Notes under the pieces: model-generated
Seen by the model: only the letters and a program-made list of their open reading frames with translations
Databases searched by the model: none
What the model was told of the DNA's origin: nothing
Position numbers and translations under genes: made by a program
From: Geobacter sp. FeAm09
GTDB taxonomy: Bacteria; Desulfobacterota; Desulfuromonadia; Geobacterales; Pseudopelobacteraceae
Length of the DNA stretch: 64,000 nt
Reading direction: 5' to 3'
Assembly (NCBI RefSeq): GCF_008330225.1
Contig: NZ_CP042466.1
Span: 620,001-684,000 of the forward strand
Shown: positions 9,768 through 18,740 of the stretch, one piece after another
Position numbering within the stretch: the first letter of the stretch is position 1
Layout of the letters: each line of letters starts with the position of its first letter

Positions 9768-10286
9768 ATGAGAAGGTTTATACTGGCGGCAGTCATGGCT
9801 TTCGGTTTTGCAGCGGCATCGGCGTCTGCCGCCGATGTGAAGATCGGCTACGTCGATATGCAGCGGGCGCTCAACAACTCCGAGGCGGGTAAGGAGGCCA
9901 AGGAACAGTTGGCGGCACGCCTCAAGAAGTATCAGGACGAGATCAACGGCAAGCAGGAAGAGCTCAAGAAGCTGAAGGACGAGCTTGAGAAACAGGGCAT
10001 GCTCCTGTCCGAAACCGCCCGGGCCGCCAAGGAAAAGGACTACCAGCAGCGGTTGAAGGAGTTCCAGCGTTTCACCAAGGACGCCCAGGACGAGCTTCAG
10101 GGCAAGGATGAGGAGTTCACCCGCAAGATCCTCGAGGAGATGGAAAAGGTTATCAAGGAGTACGGCCGTACCAACGGCTATGCCTTTATCTTTGCCAAAA
10201 ACGACAGCATGATGCTGTATGTGGATGAAAAGTCCGATGTGACCGAAGAAGTGCTGAAACGCTTCAACGCCGCAAAAAAGAAATAG
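9768..10286 (+). CDS. skp: OmpH/Skp family periplasmic chaperone
   Basis: A 172-residue protein with a clear signal peptide (MRRFILAAVMAFGFAAASASA, cleaved before ADVKIGYVD). The mature part is a long charged coiled coil (about residues 40-120) followed by the DEKSDVTEEVLKRFN tail. This matches Skp, a trimeric chaperone that carries unfolded outer-membrane proteins to BamA. It starts 33 bases after bamA, with AAAAGGAG as ribosome site, and precedes lpxD. Confidence 0.92.
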   Translation: MRRFILAAVMAFGFAAASASAADVKIGYVDMQRALNNSEAGKEAKEQLAARLKKYQDEINGKQEELKKLKDELEKQGMLLSETARAAKEKDYQQRLKEFQRFTKDAQDELQGKDEEFTRKILEEMEKVIKEYGRTNGYAFIFAKNDSMMLYVDEKSDVTEEVLKRFNAAKKK

Positions 10287-10342
10287 CAGGCGCCGTATCG
10301 CTTGTGCGGCCTGAATTTTGACTATCGCTACGGGGCAGTGAC

Positions 10343-11380
10343 ATGCAACAAAGCAAAACATTGAAAGAGATAGCCGACTACCTGGGAGGCACGGTCAAGG
10401 GGGACGAAACGGTGCGCGTTGGCGGACTTGCCCCCCTGGAAACGGCCGGTCCCGACACCATCACGTTTCTGGCAAACCCCAAATACGCCGCCAAGGTGGC
10501 GGAGACCAGGGCCGGAGCGGTGCTGATGGTACCCGGGAGCGAGGCTTACGGCCGCAACGCGGTCGAGGTGGCCAATCCGTACCTGGGATTTGCCAAGCTT
10601 CTGACGCTCTTCTACACATCCCCCCATCCTACGCTGGGAATCCTGCCCGGGTCGAGCGTGGGTACCGGCGTGACCTTGGGGGAGGGGATCAGTATCTATC
10701 CCGGCGCCTGCATCGGGAACAACGTCACCGTCGGCGACCGGACCGTCATCCACAGCGGCGCTGTCATCTACGAGGGTGCCGTGATCGGCGCCGACTGCGT
10801 GGTGCATGCCAATGCGGTCATCCGCGAACGTTGCCGTCTCGGCAAGCGGGTGATCATCCAGCCCGGTGCGGTCATCGGGAGCGACGGCTTCGGGTATGCC
10901 CCGGACGGACGCGGTTATTACCGGATTCCTCAGATCGGCATCGTCGTGCTGGAGGACGATGTGGAGATCGGCGCCAATACGACCATCGACCGGGCGGCCC
11001 TGGAAGTTACCCTGATAAAGCAGGGCACCAAGCTCGACAACCTGGTGCAGGTCGCTCACAACTGCCAGATAGGGCGTGATTGCATGATCGTCTCCCAGGT
11101 GGGGATATCGGGCAGCACCAAGGTCGGCGACCACGTGACCCTGGCCGGCCAGGTCGGGGTTGCCGGCCATCTGACCATCGGCGACAACGTGATGGTGGGG
11201 GCCAAGTCGGGGATACCCAACTCCCTGGCCGCCAATGCCGGCTACAGCGGCTATCCGGCACAGCCCCACAAGGAGTGGCTCAAATCCATGGCGGTGGTCG
11301 CCAACCTGCCGACCCTGAAGAAAACGGTCGGCAGCCTGGAGAAGCGCATCGCCGAATTGGAAGAACAACTGAAAAAATAA
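10343..11380 (+). CDS. lpxD: UDP-3-O-(3-hydroxyacyl)glucosamine N-acyltransferase LpxD
   Basis: A 345-residue left-handed beta-helix acyltransferase that adds the second hydroxyacyl chain, to the 2-amino group, in lipid A synthesis. An N-terminal uridine-binding region (about 1-100, [20 protein letters not shown]) is followed by many hexapeptide repeats. The catalytic His is H239 in QVAHNCQIG, the same number as in E. coli LpxD. A C-terminal helix ([14 protein letters not shown]) follows. If the GnnA/GnnB pathway downstream operates, its substrate would be the 3-N-acylated sugar rather than the usual 3-O form. Confidence 0.95.
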   Translation: MQQSKTLKEIADYLGGTVKGDETVRVGGLAPLETAGPDTITFLANPKYAAKVAETRAGAVLMVPGSEAYGRNAVEVANPYLGFAKLLTLFYTSPHPTLGILPGSSVGTGVTLGEGISIYPGACIGNNVTVGDRTVIHSGAVIYEGAVIGADCVVHANAVIRERCRLGKRVIIQPGAVIGSDGFGYAPDGRGYYRIPQIGIVVLEDDVEIGANTTIDRAALEVTLIKQGTKLDNLVQVAHNCQIGRDCMIVSQVGISGSTKVGDHVTLAGQVGVAGHLTIGDNVMVGAKSGIPNSLAANAGYSGYPAQPHKEWLKSMAVVANLPTLKKTVGSLEKRIAELEEQLKK

Positions 11381-11391
11381 CGGCTTGATTG

Positions 11392-11523
11392 GCCACGGAG
11401 CCACAGAGACACAGAGACACAGAGGAAAATCAGAGGCAGAGGAACAAGACGGTTTTATGTCCATCTGCTGTAACGTGAGCAGATTGTTTTTTGACGTTCT
11501 CAGTGCCTCTGTGGCTCCGTGGC
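11392..11523. repeat. Intergenic inverted-repeat element (CCACAGAG type), copy 1
   Basis: The gap between lpxD and fabZ is filled by an inverted repeat. The 25-nt arms 11392-11416 and 11499-11523 match at 23 of 25 positions. The left arm contains tandem CACAGAGA units. The 82-nt centre has no convincing ORF. A diverged second copy is at 61920-62056. It lies inside a co-transcribed lipid A operon, so the transcript would contain a long hairpin. Confidence 0.8.
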
Positions 11524-11568
11524 AGACTGTTTATTTGTGGCACCTATTTTATTTCAACGAGGTTTCCC

Positions 11569-12012
11569 ATGCTAATGGACGTCAATGAAATCATGAAGAT
11601 CCTTCCCCACCGCTACCCCTTCCTCATGGTCGATCGGATCGTTGAACTGGAGCACGGCAAGCGCTGCGTCGGAATCAAGAACGTTACCATCAACGAGCCC
11701 TTCTTCCAGGGGCACTTCCCCGGTCATCCGGTTATGCCCGGCGTGCTGATCGTCGAAGCCATGGCCCAGGTGGCCGGTATCATGGCCTATCTGGCGTCGG
11801 ACGATGAGACGAAGAAAAAGGTCAGCTACTTCATGTCCATCGACAGTGCGAAGTTCAGAAAACCGGTGTTCCCGGGCGACCAACTGCGCATCGAGATCGA
11901 AACGACCTTCAACCGCCGCGGTATCTGGGGGGTCGACGGCAAGGCCTTCGTGGGCGAAACCCTGGTCACCGAGGCCGCCCTCAAGGCGACCTTTGCCGAT
12001 AAAGCCGCATAA
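11569..12012 (+). CDS. fabZ: 3-hydroxyacyl-[acyl-carrier-protein] dehydratase FabZ
   Basis: A 147-residue hot-dog-fold dehydratase of fatty-acid synthesis. It consumes 3-hydroxyacyl-ACP, the same pool used by LpxA and LpxD. Conserved elements are [24 protein letters not shown] (catalytic His about residue 49) and VEAMAQ (Glu about 63). ATG 11569 has GAGG at 6 bases' spacing and is preferred over ATG 11575 and over starts inside the upstream inverted repeat. It sits between lpxD and lpxA, as in many Gram-negative bacteria. Confidence 0.95.
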   Translation: MLMDVNEIMKILPHRYPFLMVDRIVELEHGKRCVGIKNVTINEPFFQGHFPGHPVMPGVLIVEAMAQVAGIMAYLASDDETKKKVSYFMSIDSAKFRKPVFPGDQLRIEIETTFNRRGIWGVDGKAFVGETLVTEAALKATFADKAA

Positions 12013-12057
12013 CACAGGCATATGCCAATTTCTTAGGTAATACCGGGGAGAGTTTCA

Positions 12058-12837
12058 ATGATACACCCAAGCGCAATAATCGAACCGAGCGCACAGCTAG
12101 CGTCTGATGTCGAGGTAGGCCCCTATGCGATTATCGGCAAGCAGGTCACCATCGGCAAGGGCACCAAGATCGGCGCCCATACCGTGATCGGCGACTGGAC
12201 GGAGATCGGCGAGAACAACCAGATCTTCCATCAGGCCTCGGTCGGTGCCCCCCCCCAGGACCTGAAATACCGGGGCGAAGAGACCTGGACCCGCATCGGC
12301 GACAACAACATGATCAGGGAGTTCGCCACAATCCACCGCGGCACGGTTTCCGGCCACGGCGAGACGGTGGTGGGCAACGGCAACCTCTTCATGGCCTACT
12401 CCCACGTGGCCCACGACTGCCGCATCGGCAACAACGTGGTCATGGCCAACGTGGCGACCCTGGCCGGGCATGTCACGGTGGAGGACCACGTCATCCTGGG
12501 CGGCCTGGTGGCGATACACCAATTCGTCACGGTCGGCGCCCACGTCATGATCGGCGGCGGCACCCTGATCGGCCTGGACATCCCGCCGTACATGATCGCC
12601 ACCTCGGGCAAGCGCGATGCCAAACTGCGGGGGCTGAACCTGATCGGCCTGAAGCGGCGCGGGTTCTCGGACGAGGCGATCGGCAACCTGAAAAAGGCCT
12701 ACAAGACCCTGTTCATGGCCGGCCTGAAGCTCCCCGACGCCATCAGCCGCATCAGGGCCGAGGTCCAGGAATGCCCTGAAGTGGACTACCTGCTGGCCTT
12801 CATTGAACGCTCCGAACGGGGGATCTGCCGCGGATGA
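12058..12837 (+). CDS. lpxA: Acyl-ACP:UDP-GlcNAc (or UDP-GlcNAc3N) acyltransferase LpxA
   Basis: A 259-residue trimeric left-handed beta-helix enzyme catalysing the first step of lipid A synthesis. Residues H116, H119 and H154 correspond to E. coli H122, catalytic H125 and H160 (segments SHVAHD and AIHQF). G167 (HVMIGGG) aligns with E. coli G173, the chain-length ruler position; Gly there is associated with long (about C14) hydroxyacyl donors. The C-terminal helical domain (NLIGLKRRGFS onward) is intact. It is followed with a 4-base overlap by the gnnA-like gene, so its natural acceptor may be UDP-GlcNAc3N (amide product) rather than UDP-GlcNAc. Confidence 0.95.
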   Translation: MIHPSAIIEPSAQLASDVEVGPYAIIGKQVTIGKGTKIGAHTVIGDWTEIGENNQIFHQASVGAPPQDLKYRGEETWTRIGDNNMIREFATIHRGTVSGHGETVVGNGNLFMAYSHVAHDCRIGNNVVMANVATLAGHVTVEDHVILGGLVAIHQFVTVGAHVMIGGGTLIGLDIPPYMIATSGKRDAKLRGLNLIGLKRRGFSDEAIGNLKKAYKTLFMAGLKLPDAISRIRAEVQECPEVDYLLAFIERSERGICRG

Positions 12838-13778
12838 GCGCCATGAGGACGGCCGTCATAGGCGTTGGCTACCTGGGTAACTTCCATGCCCAGAAGTACG
12901 CCGCCATCCCCGATGTGGAACTGGTCGGCGTGGTGGACAGCGATCCGAAACGGGCCGCCGAGATTGCCGCGGCGCTGGGAACGACCGCCTACAGCGATCA
13001 CCAAACCCTGATCGGCAAGGTGGATGCGGTCAGCGTGGTGGTCCCAACCCAGTATCACCACGCCGTTGCCCGGGATTTCCTGGCGGCCGGCGTTCATGTG
13101 CTGATCGAGAAGCCGATCACCGTCACCACGGCCGAGGCCGACGAACTGATCGCCCTTGCCGAAGCGCGTAAACTGGTCTTCCAGGTCGGCCATCTGGAGC
13201 GCTTCAACCCGGTTCTGGTGGCACTTGGGGACATACTCCACGAACCGCTCTTCATCGAATCGGTGCGCATCGCCCCTTTCAAGCCGCGCGGTACGGACGT
13301 GAATGTGGTCCTGGACCTGATGATCCACGACATCGACATCATCCAGCACATCGTCGGCTCCCCGGTGGAGCGCATCGACGCCATCGGCGCACCGGTCTTC
13401 ACCGGGGAGGAGGACATCGCCAACGCCCGCATCGTCTTTGAGAACGGCTGCGTTGCCAACGTTACCGCCAGCCGCATCAGCCTGAAGAGCGAACGCAAGA
13501 TGCGAATCTTCCAGCGCGACGCCTACATAACCCTGGACTTCCAGAACCGCAAGCTGCTGGTGGCTCAGAAGGGGAGTGGCGAGTTGTTTCCGGGGGTCCC
13601 CAACGTGAGGGTCGATGAGCGGGAACTGGGGCAGGCCGATGCGCTCAAAAACGAGATCGAATCTTTCCTTGAGGCCATCAGGGAGGGAAAACAGCCCCAG
13701 GTGAGCGGCCGGGAAGGGAAGATGGCGCTGGAGACAGCCCTCAAAATCAACGTAAGCCTGAAAAGGACACACCCATGA
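12834..13778 (+). CDS. gnnA: Gfo/Idh/MocA oxidoreductase, probable UDP-GlcNAc 3-dehydrogenase GnnA
   Basis: A 314-residue NAD(P)-dependent oxidoreductase. It has the N-terminal Rossmann motif VIGVGYLGNFHAQ, the EKPITVT motif of the Gfo/Idh/MocA family (about residue 88) and a C-terminal alpha/beta domain. In Acidithiobacillus ferrooxidans, gnnA and gnnB lie between lpxA and lpxB and convert UDP-GlcNAc to UDP-GlcNAc3N (established knowledge); the same order is seen here. GnnA oxidises the 3-hydroxyl to a ketone. It overlaps both neighbours by 4 bases. The alternative is a WbpB-type dehydrogenase for another amino sugar, but the location between lpxA and lpxB favours lipid A. Confidence 0.85.
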   Translation: MSAMRTAVIGVGYLGNFHAQKYAAIPDVELVGVVDSDPKRAAEIAAALGTTAYSDHQTLIGKVDAVSVVVPTQYHHAVARDFLAAGVHVLIEKPITVTTAEADELIALAEARKLVFQVGHLERFNPVLVALGDILHEPLFIESVRIAPFKPRGTDVNVVLDLMIHDIDIIQHIVGSPVERIDAIGAPVFTGEEDIANARIVFENGCVANVTASRISLKSERKMRIFQRDAYITLDFQNRKLLVAQKGSGELFPGVPNVRVDERELGQADALKNEIESFLEAIREGKQPQVSGREGKMALETALKINVSLKRTHP

Positions 13779-14869
13779 TACCGATGGTAGACTTGAAGAC
13801 CCAATACCACACCCTGAAAGCTGAAATAGACACGGCCGTTCTCGCCGCCCTGGAGAGCAGCCAGTTTATCCTGGGCCCCAACGTGACCGCCCTGGAGCAG
13901 GAGGCGGCCGCATACCTGGGCGCGCCCCACGCCGTCACCTGCGCATCGGGCACCGACGCCCTGCACCTGGCGATCCTGGCGGCCGGCATCGGCCCGGGGG
14001 ATGAGGTCATCACCTCGCCGTTCACCTTCATCGCCACGGCCGAGGCCATCTGCTACGCCGGGGCCACGCCGGTCTTCGCGGACATCGACCCCCAAACCTT
14101 CAACCTGGACCCGGTCATGGTCGAAAAGGCCATCACCCCCCGGACCAAAGCGATCATCCCGGTGCATCTCTTCGGCCAGCCGGCCGACATGGCCGCGTTC
14201 AGCGCCATCTGCGAGAAGCACAACCTGCTTCTCATCGAGGATTGCGCCCAGTCCTTCGGTGCCGCGATCGATGGCCGCATGACCGGCACCATAGGCATGC
14301 TGGGCTGCTTCAGCTTCTTCCCCAGCAAGAACCTGGGATGCTACGGCGACGGCGGCATGGTCACCTGCGCCACGGCCGAGTTGGCCGAGCAGGTCAAGGT
14401 GCTGCGCAACCACGGCAGCCGGGTACGGTATCACCACAGCATGATCGGTTTCAACAGCCGTCTCGACGACATCCAGGCCGCCATCCTGCGGGTGAAGCTC
14501 AAGCGGATCGACGAATTCAACGCCGGCCGCCGCCGTGTGGCGCAGCTCTACTCGTCCCTGCTGGCCGACGTGGCCACCGTTCCCCATGAGGATGGCAAGG
14601 GACGGCACGTTTACCACCAGTACACGATCCTGACCGACCGGCGCGATGCCGTCATGGCAAAACTCTCCGAACAGCAGATCGCCTCGGCCGTCTACTACCC
14701 CATCCCGCTCCACAAACAGGATGTCTTTGCCCAGGCCTGCGCCGGCGTGAGCCTGCCGGTGGCCGAAAAAGTGGCCGGCAGCTGCATGTCGCTCCCCGTC
14801 TACCCGGAAATGCCCGACGCGTCGGTGCGCCTGGTGGCGGAAACCGTCAAAGAGGTACTGGTTGGCTAA
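13775..14869 (+). CDS. gnnB: DegT/DnrJ/EryC1/StrS aminotransferase, probable 3-keto-sugar transaminase GnnB
   Basis: A 364-residue PLP-dependent sugar aminotransferase. Motifs are the cofactor-loop segment CASGTDALHLA, IEDCAQSFGA (Asp pairing with the PLP pyridine), and the Schiff-base lysine K185 in FFPSKNLGCYGDGG. It would transaminate the 3-keto product of GnnA to give UDP-GlcNAc3N. The start overlaps the gnnA stop and lpxB follows about 45 bases later, so the whole set looks like one operon. Other DegT enzymes (WbpE, WecE, ArnB) are similar; the function call rests on position. Confidence 0.85.
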   Translation: MIPMVDLKTQYHTLKAEIDTAVLAALESSQFILGPNVTALEQEAAAYLGAPHAVTCASGTDALHLAILAAGIGPGDEVITSPFTFIATAEAICYAGATPVFADIDPQTFNLDPVMVEKAITPRTKAIIPVHLFGQPADMAAFSAICEKHNLLLIEDCAQSFGAAIDGRMTGTIGMLGCFSFFPSKNLGCYGDGGMVTCATAELAEQVKVLRNHGSRVRYHHSMIGFNSRLDDIQAAILRVKLKRIDEFNAGRRRVAQLYSSLLADVATVPHEDGKGRHVYHQYTILTDRRDAVMAKLSEQQIASAVYYPIPLHKQDVFAQACAGVSLPVAEKVAGSCMSLPVYPEMPDASVRLVAETVKEVLVG

Positions 14870-14914
14870 ACTGTATCCCTGTGTTCCCCCTGGTGTTGAA
14901 GGGATGTGCGCGTG

Positions 14915-16078
14915 ATGCCCGACATTGTTCCATCGACGGCACAGCGGAATATCATGATCGTGGCGGGTGAGGCCTCCGGCGACATCTACGGCGCCGACCT
15001 GGTCCGCGCGGCGCTCAAACTCGACCCGACACTGCGTTTTTTCGGCATCGGCGGAGCGCGCATGCGCGAGGCCGGGGTGGAGACGCTGGTGGATTCGGCC
15101 GATATGGCCGTGGTGGGGCTGGTGGAGGTGCTCAAGCATTTCGATGTCATCTCGGGCGCCTTCCTCACGCTGAAAAAGCTCCTGTCTACCGACCGGCCCG
15201 ACCTGCTGATCCTGATCGATTATCCCGGTTTCAACCTGCGCCTGGCCAAGGCGGCCCGAAGGGCCGGCGTCAAGGTGCTCTACTACATCAGTCCGCAGAT
15301 CTGGGCCTGGCGCCAGGGACGGGTCAGGAAGATCGCACGGCTGGTGGATCACATGGCGGTGATCCTCCCCTTCGAGGCCCCCTTTTACGAGCGGGCCGGG
15401 GTGCCGGTCTCCTTCGTGGGGCATCCCATGATCGACCTGGTCACGGTCACCCGGGAGCGGGACGAGGCGGCCGCAAGCTTCGGACTCGATCCCGGGCGCA
15501 GGATTGTCGGGCTCTTCCCCGGCAGCCGCCGCAACGAGATCGAGCGGCTCCTGCCGGTGATCATCGAAGCCGCCACCCTGCTGAAGCGGCGCTTTCCCGA
15601 CATCCAGTTTGCGCTTCCCCTGGCGTCCACGCTGCGCGATGAGGATATCGTTCCGCATCTTGCGGCGGCCGGCCTTGAGGTCACCATCACCCGGGAACGG
15701 ATTCATGACCTGATCCGGGCCTGCGACGCCGTCGTTTCCGTTTCCGGCACCGTCACCCTGGAAATCGCCTTGGTGGGCACCCCCATGGTGATCATCTACA
15801 AGCTCTCGCCCCTCACCTACCAACTGGCAAAACACCTGGTGAAGGTGAACAACATCGGCCTCTGCAACATCGTCGCCGGAGAAACCGTGGTCCGGGAACT
15901 CATCCAGCATGAGGCCAATCCGGCCATGATCGCGGACGAGATCGGTTCGATCCTGACGGATGCCGGCTACGCCGGGGCGATACGGGGAAAACTGGCGGCC
16001 ATACGGGAGAGGTTGGGCGGTGGCGGCGCATCCGCCAATGTGGCGCGACTGATACTGGCAACAATGGAAGATCAATGA
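14915..16078 (+). CDS. lpxB: Lipid-A-disaccharide synthase LpxB
   Basis: A GT19 glycosyltransferase of about 387 residues that joins UDP-2,3-diacylglucosamine to lipid X to form the lipid A disaccharide. Conserved motifs are IMIVAGEASGDIYGADL, LLILIDYPGFNLRLAK, YYISPQIWAWRQGR and LFPGSRRNEIERL. Possible starts are GTG 14906, GTG 14912 and ATG 14915. ATG 14915 is preferred because GAAGGG at 14898-14903 is too close to the first GTG. Its stop overlaps msbA (ATGA at 16075). Confidence 0.95.
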   Translation: MPDIVPSTAQRNIMIVAGEASGDIYGADLVRAALKLDPTLRFFGIGGARMREAGVETLVDSADMAVVGLVEVLKHFDVISGAFLTLKKLLSTDRPDLLILIDYPGFNLRLAKAARRAGVKVLYYISPQIWAWRQGRVRKIARLVDHMAVILPFEAPFYERAGVPVSFVGHPMIDLVTVTRERDEAAASFGLDPGRRIVGLFPGSRRNEIERLLPVIIEAATLLKRRFPDIQFALPLASTLRDEDIVPHLAAAGLEVTITRERIHDLIRACDAVVSVSGTVTLEIALVGTPMVIIYKLSPLTYQLAKHLVKVNNIGLCNIVAGETVVRELIQHEANPAMIADEIGSILTDAGYAGAIRGKLAAIRERLGGGGASANVARLILATMEDQ

Positions 16079-17826
16079 AACCAACCCTGTTACGCACCCT
16101 CGGATTTTTCAAACCCTACTGGGGCCTGCTGCTCCTTTCCGCACTCTGCTCGGCGGTCGTGGGCGGCATGGACGGCGCTTTCGCCTATCTGGTGGAACCG
16201 GTCCTGAAGAAGATCTTTGCCGGCAAGGATACCGGCATCTTTCTGCTCGTGCCGATCGGGATCATCGCCCTGTTCCTGGTCCGGGGGGTTGCCCGCTTTA
16301 CCTACGATACGGCCATAAAGCTGGCCGGCCAGAAGGCGATCCAGGATATCCGCAATACCCTGTATGCCAGCACGATTCGCCAGGATATGGCCTTTTTCAA
16401 CCGCCAGGCCACCGGCGAGCTCATGTCGCGCATGACCAACGATATCTCCCAGATGCAGGAGGGGATCGGCCAGGTCGTGAGCGGGCTGTTCCGCGACCTG
16501 ATCTCCGCCGTGTCGCTTCTGGGGGTCATCTTTTATCGCAACTGGACACTGGCCATCATCTCCTTCGTGGTGATCCCGGCCACGGCCTATCCCGCCCAGT
16601 TGATCGGCAAGAAGATCAAGAATGCCTCCGGGCGCAGCCTCAACGTCATGGGGGGGCTGACCGCCACCCTTCAGGAAACCTTTTCCGGCGTCAAGGTCAT
16701 CAAGGCTTTTGGTCTGGAAAACCAGATTATCAGCCGTTTCCACGCGACCAACCTGGAGTTTTTCCATCAGATCCGCCGCTTCATCAAATACGAATCCCTG
16801 GCCATGCCGGTTTCCGAGGCCATCATCTCCTTTGGGGTGGCCGGCGTGATCTATTTCGGCGGCAGCCAGGTCATGTCCGGGCACATGACCGCCTCGGAAT
16901 TCTTCTCGTTCATCGCCGCCATGGTCATGGTCTTCAACCCGATCAAGAAGCTGCAAAGCTCCTACAACGTCGTCCAGCGCTCTGCCGGTGCGGCGGAGCG
17001 CGTCTTCAACCTCCTGGACGAACACCGGGCCATCGTCGATCGCCCCGGCGCGCTTGACCTCGGCCGTTCCGCCGGCCGAGTGGAGTTTCGCAACGTATCC
17101 TTCAGTTACGGCGGCGAACCGGTCCTTCAGGACATCTCCCTGGTCGCCGAAAGCAACCGGATGATCGCCCTGGTGGGGCCCTCGGGCGGCGGTAAATCGA
17201 CCCTGGCGGCCCTGCTCCCCCGCTTCTATGACGTAAGCGAAGGCGCCATCCTCATCGACGGCCGCGACATTCGCGACGTGACCGTTGCCTCGCTCGTCTC
17301 CCAGATCGCCCTGGTGGACCAGGAAACGACCCTGTTCAACGAAAGCATCGCCGACAATATCCGCTACGGGAAGCCGGGAGCTCCCCTGGAAGAGGTGATG
17401 GCGGCAGCCAAGGCCGCCTTTGCCCATGACTTCATCCTGGAATTGCCCGACGGGTACGATACCAGCATCGGCGACCGGGGACTGCGCCTGTCCGGCGGGC
17501 AACGCCAGCGCATCTGCATCGCGCGGGCGCTTCTCAAGAATGCGCCGATCCTGATACTGGACGAGGCCACCAGCGCCCTGGACACGGAGAGCGAGCAGAT
17601 GGTGCAAAAGGCCCTGGATAACCTGATGGTCAACCGCACCACCTTCGTCATTGCCCACCGGCTCTCCACCATACTGCACGCCGATACCATCATCGTCCTG
17701 GAAAAGGGGCGGATTGTGGAACGCGGCTCCCACGAAGACCTGCTGAAAAACAGTAGTCTCTACAGCCGGCTGCACGCCCTGCAATTCAGCGACCGCACCA
17801 CCGGCGACCCCAGCGCCGAGTCATGA
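16075..17826 (+). CDS. msbA: Lipid A export ABC transporter MsbA
   Basis: A 583-residue half-transporter that flips lipid A-core across the inner membrane using ATP. An N-terminal six-helix exporter domain (about 15-320) includes the coupling region FFNRQATGELMSRMTNDI. The ATPase domain has Walker A GPSGGGKS, signature LSGGQRQRICIARAL, Walker B ILILDEATSALD and the H-loop IAHRLST. Overlaps of 4 bases on both sides tie it to lpxB and the acyltransferase gene. Confidence 0.94.
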   Translation: MKPTLLRTLGFFKPYWGLLLLSALCSAVVGGMDGAFAYLVEPVLKKIFAGKDTGIFLLVPIGIIALFLVRGVARFTYDTAIKLAGQKAIQDIRNTLYASTIRQDMAFFNRQATGELMSRMTNDISQMQEGIGQVVSGLFRDLISAVSLLGVIFYRNWTLAIISFVVIPATAYPAQLIGKKIKNASGRSLNVMGGLTATLQETFSGVKVIKAFGLENQIISRFHATNLEFFHQIRRFIKYESLAMPVSEAIISFGVAGVIYFGGSQVMSGHMTASEFFSFIAAMVMVFNPIKKLQSSYNVVQRSAGAAERVFNLLDEHRAIVDRPGALDLGRSAGRVEFRNVSFSYGGEPVLQDISLVAESNRMIALVGPSGGGKSTLAALLPRFYDVSEGAILIDGRDIRDVTVASLVSQIALVDQETTLFNESIADNIRYGKPGAPLEEVMAAAKAAFAHDFILELPDGYDTSIGDRGLRLSGGQRQRICIARALLKNAPILILDEATSALDTESEQMVQKALDNLMVNRTTFVIAHRLSTILHADTIIVLEKGRIVERGSHEDLLKNSSLYSRLHALQFSDRTTGDPSAES

Positions 17827-18740
17827 AACGCATCCTCTGGCCCGCTCAGACGGCCCTGTTCTACCTGCTCACCCTGGTTGGGGCGGTCCTCCCCGCGGGC
17901 CTCGTCTTCCCCGCCGGAACGGTGGTCGGCGCCGTCATGGCCCGGCTGCTGCCCAAACGGCGGCGCATCGCCATCGACAATATCCGCCAGGCCCTCCCTT
18001 TCATGAAGCGGCATCCCGACTGGACCTGCCCCCTGGAAACCCCTGAAGAGATTGCCCGCGAACTATTCCGGCATCTGGGAATTTCCCTGCTTGAAACCTG
18101 CCGGCTGTACCACGGCAGGGGGGACGCCATCATCGGCGGCGTCGAGATCAGGGGGCGCGAACATTACGAGCGGGCCCGGGAGCGCCACAAGGGGATCATC
18201 TTCGTCACCGGCCATTGCGGCAACTGGGAATTGCTGGCTCTGGCGTTCTCCCGCACGTTCGGCACCTCCATGTCGGTCGTGGCGCGCCGCCAGAACAACC
18301 CCTCCCTCAATGCCATGGTGGAAACCATGCGGCTGCATTACAACAACAAGGTCATCTACAAAGATGGCGGCCTGCGGCAGATGCTCGGCGTGCTGAAAAA
18401 GGACGGGATCATCGGTATTCTGGGGGACCAGGCGGTTTTTCCCGAGGACGGGACACTGATCGATGTCCTCGGCAGGAAGGCCTGGGCCACCAAGGCCCAG
18501 GTCATCATCGGCCGGAAAACCGGGGCACCGCTGGTCCCGGCCTTCATCCATCGTGAAGGCGCAAAGAGCGTCATCACCTTCTATCCTGAATACGAGCTGG
18601 GCAGCGACACGTCGGACGAGGGTATCCGGCGCGATGTCCAGGCCTTGTCGCGCTATGTGGAGAACTTTGCCGTTGCGCATCCGGCTGACTGGTATTGGGT
18701 GCATCGCCGCTGGAAACGGGCCGGGGAACCGTCATGCTGA
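17823..18740 (+). CDS. Lipid A late acyltransferase (LpxL/HtrB family)
   Basis: A 305-residue membrane-anchored acyltransferase that adds a secondary acyl chain to Kdo-lipid A. An N-terminal hydrophobic segment (about 8-35) is followed by the HX4E active-site motif GHCGNWELLAL (about residue 131) and the LGDQAVFPEDG block typical of LpxL/LpxM. It is the only late acyltransferase in the window; LpxL and LpxM cannot be told apart by reading. It overlaps msbA by 4 bases and the PAP2 gene by 7. Confidence 0.9.
   Translation: MKRILWPAQTALFYLLTLVGAVLPAGLVFPAGTVVGAVMARLLPKRRRIAIDNIRQALPFMKRHPDWTCPLETPEEIARELFRHLGISLLETCRLYHGRGDAIIGGVEIRGREHYERARERHKGIIFVTGHCGNWELLALAFSRTFGTSMSVVARRQNNPSLNAMVETMRLHYNNKVIYKDGGLRQMLGVLKKDGIIGILGDQAVFPEDGTLIDVLGRKAWATKAQVIIGRKTGAPLVPAFIHREGAKSVITFYPEYELGSDTSDEGIRRDVQALSRYVENFAVAHPADWYWVHRRWKRAGEPSC

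Noticed and set aside
11401-11430. Tandem CACAGAGA units as a possible CRISPR or satellite array
   Set aside because: Only a few adjacent short units without spacers; they form the arm of an inverted-repeat element.
13565-16084. An 839-codon open frame on the minus strand
   Set aside because: It lies antisense to gnnB and lpxB, which have complete motifs. It has no domain pattern, and such long shadow frames are expected in GC-rich DNA.
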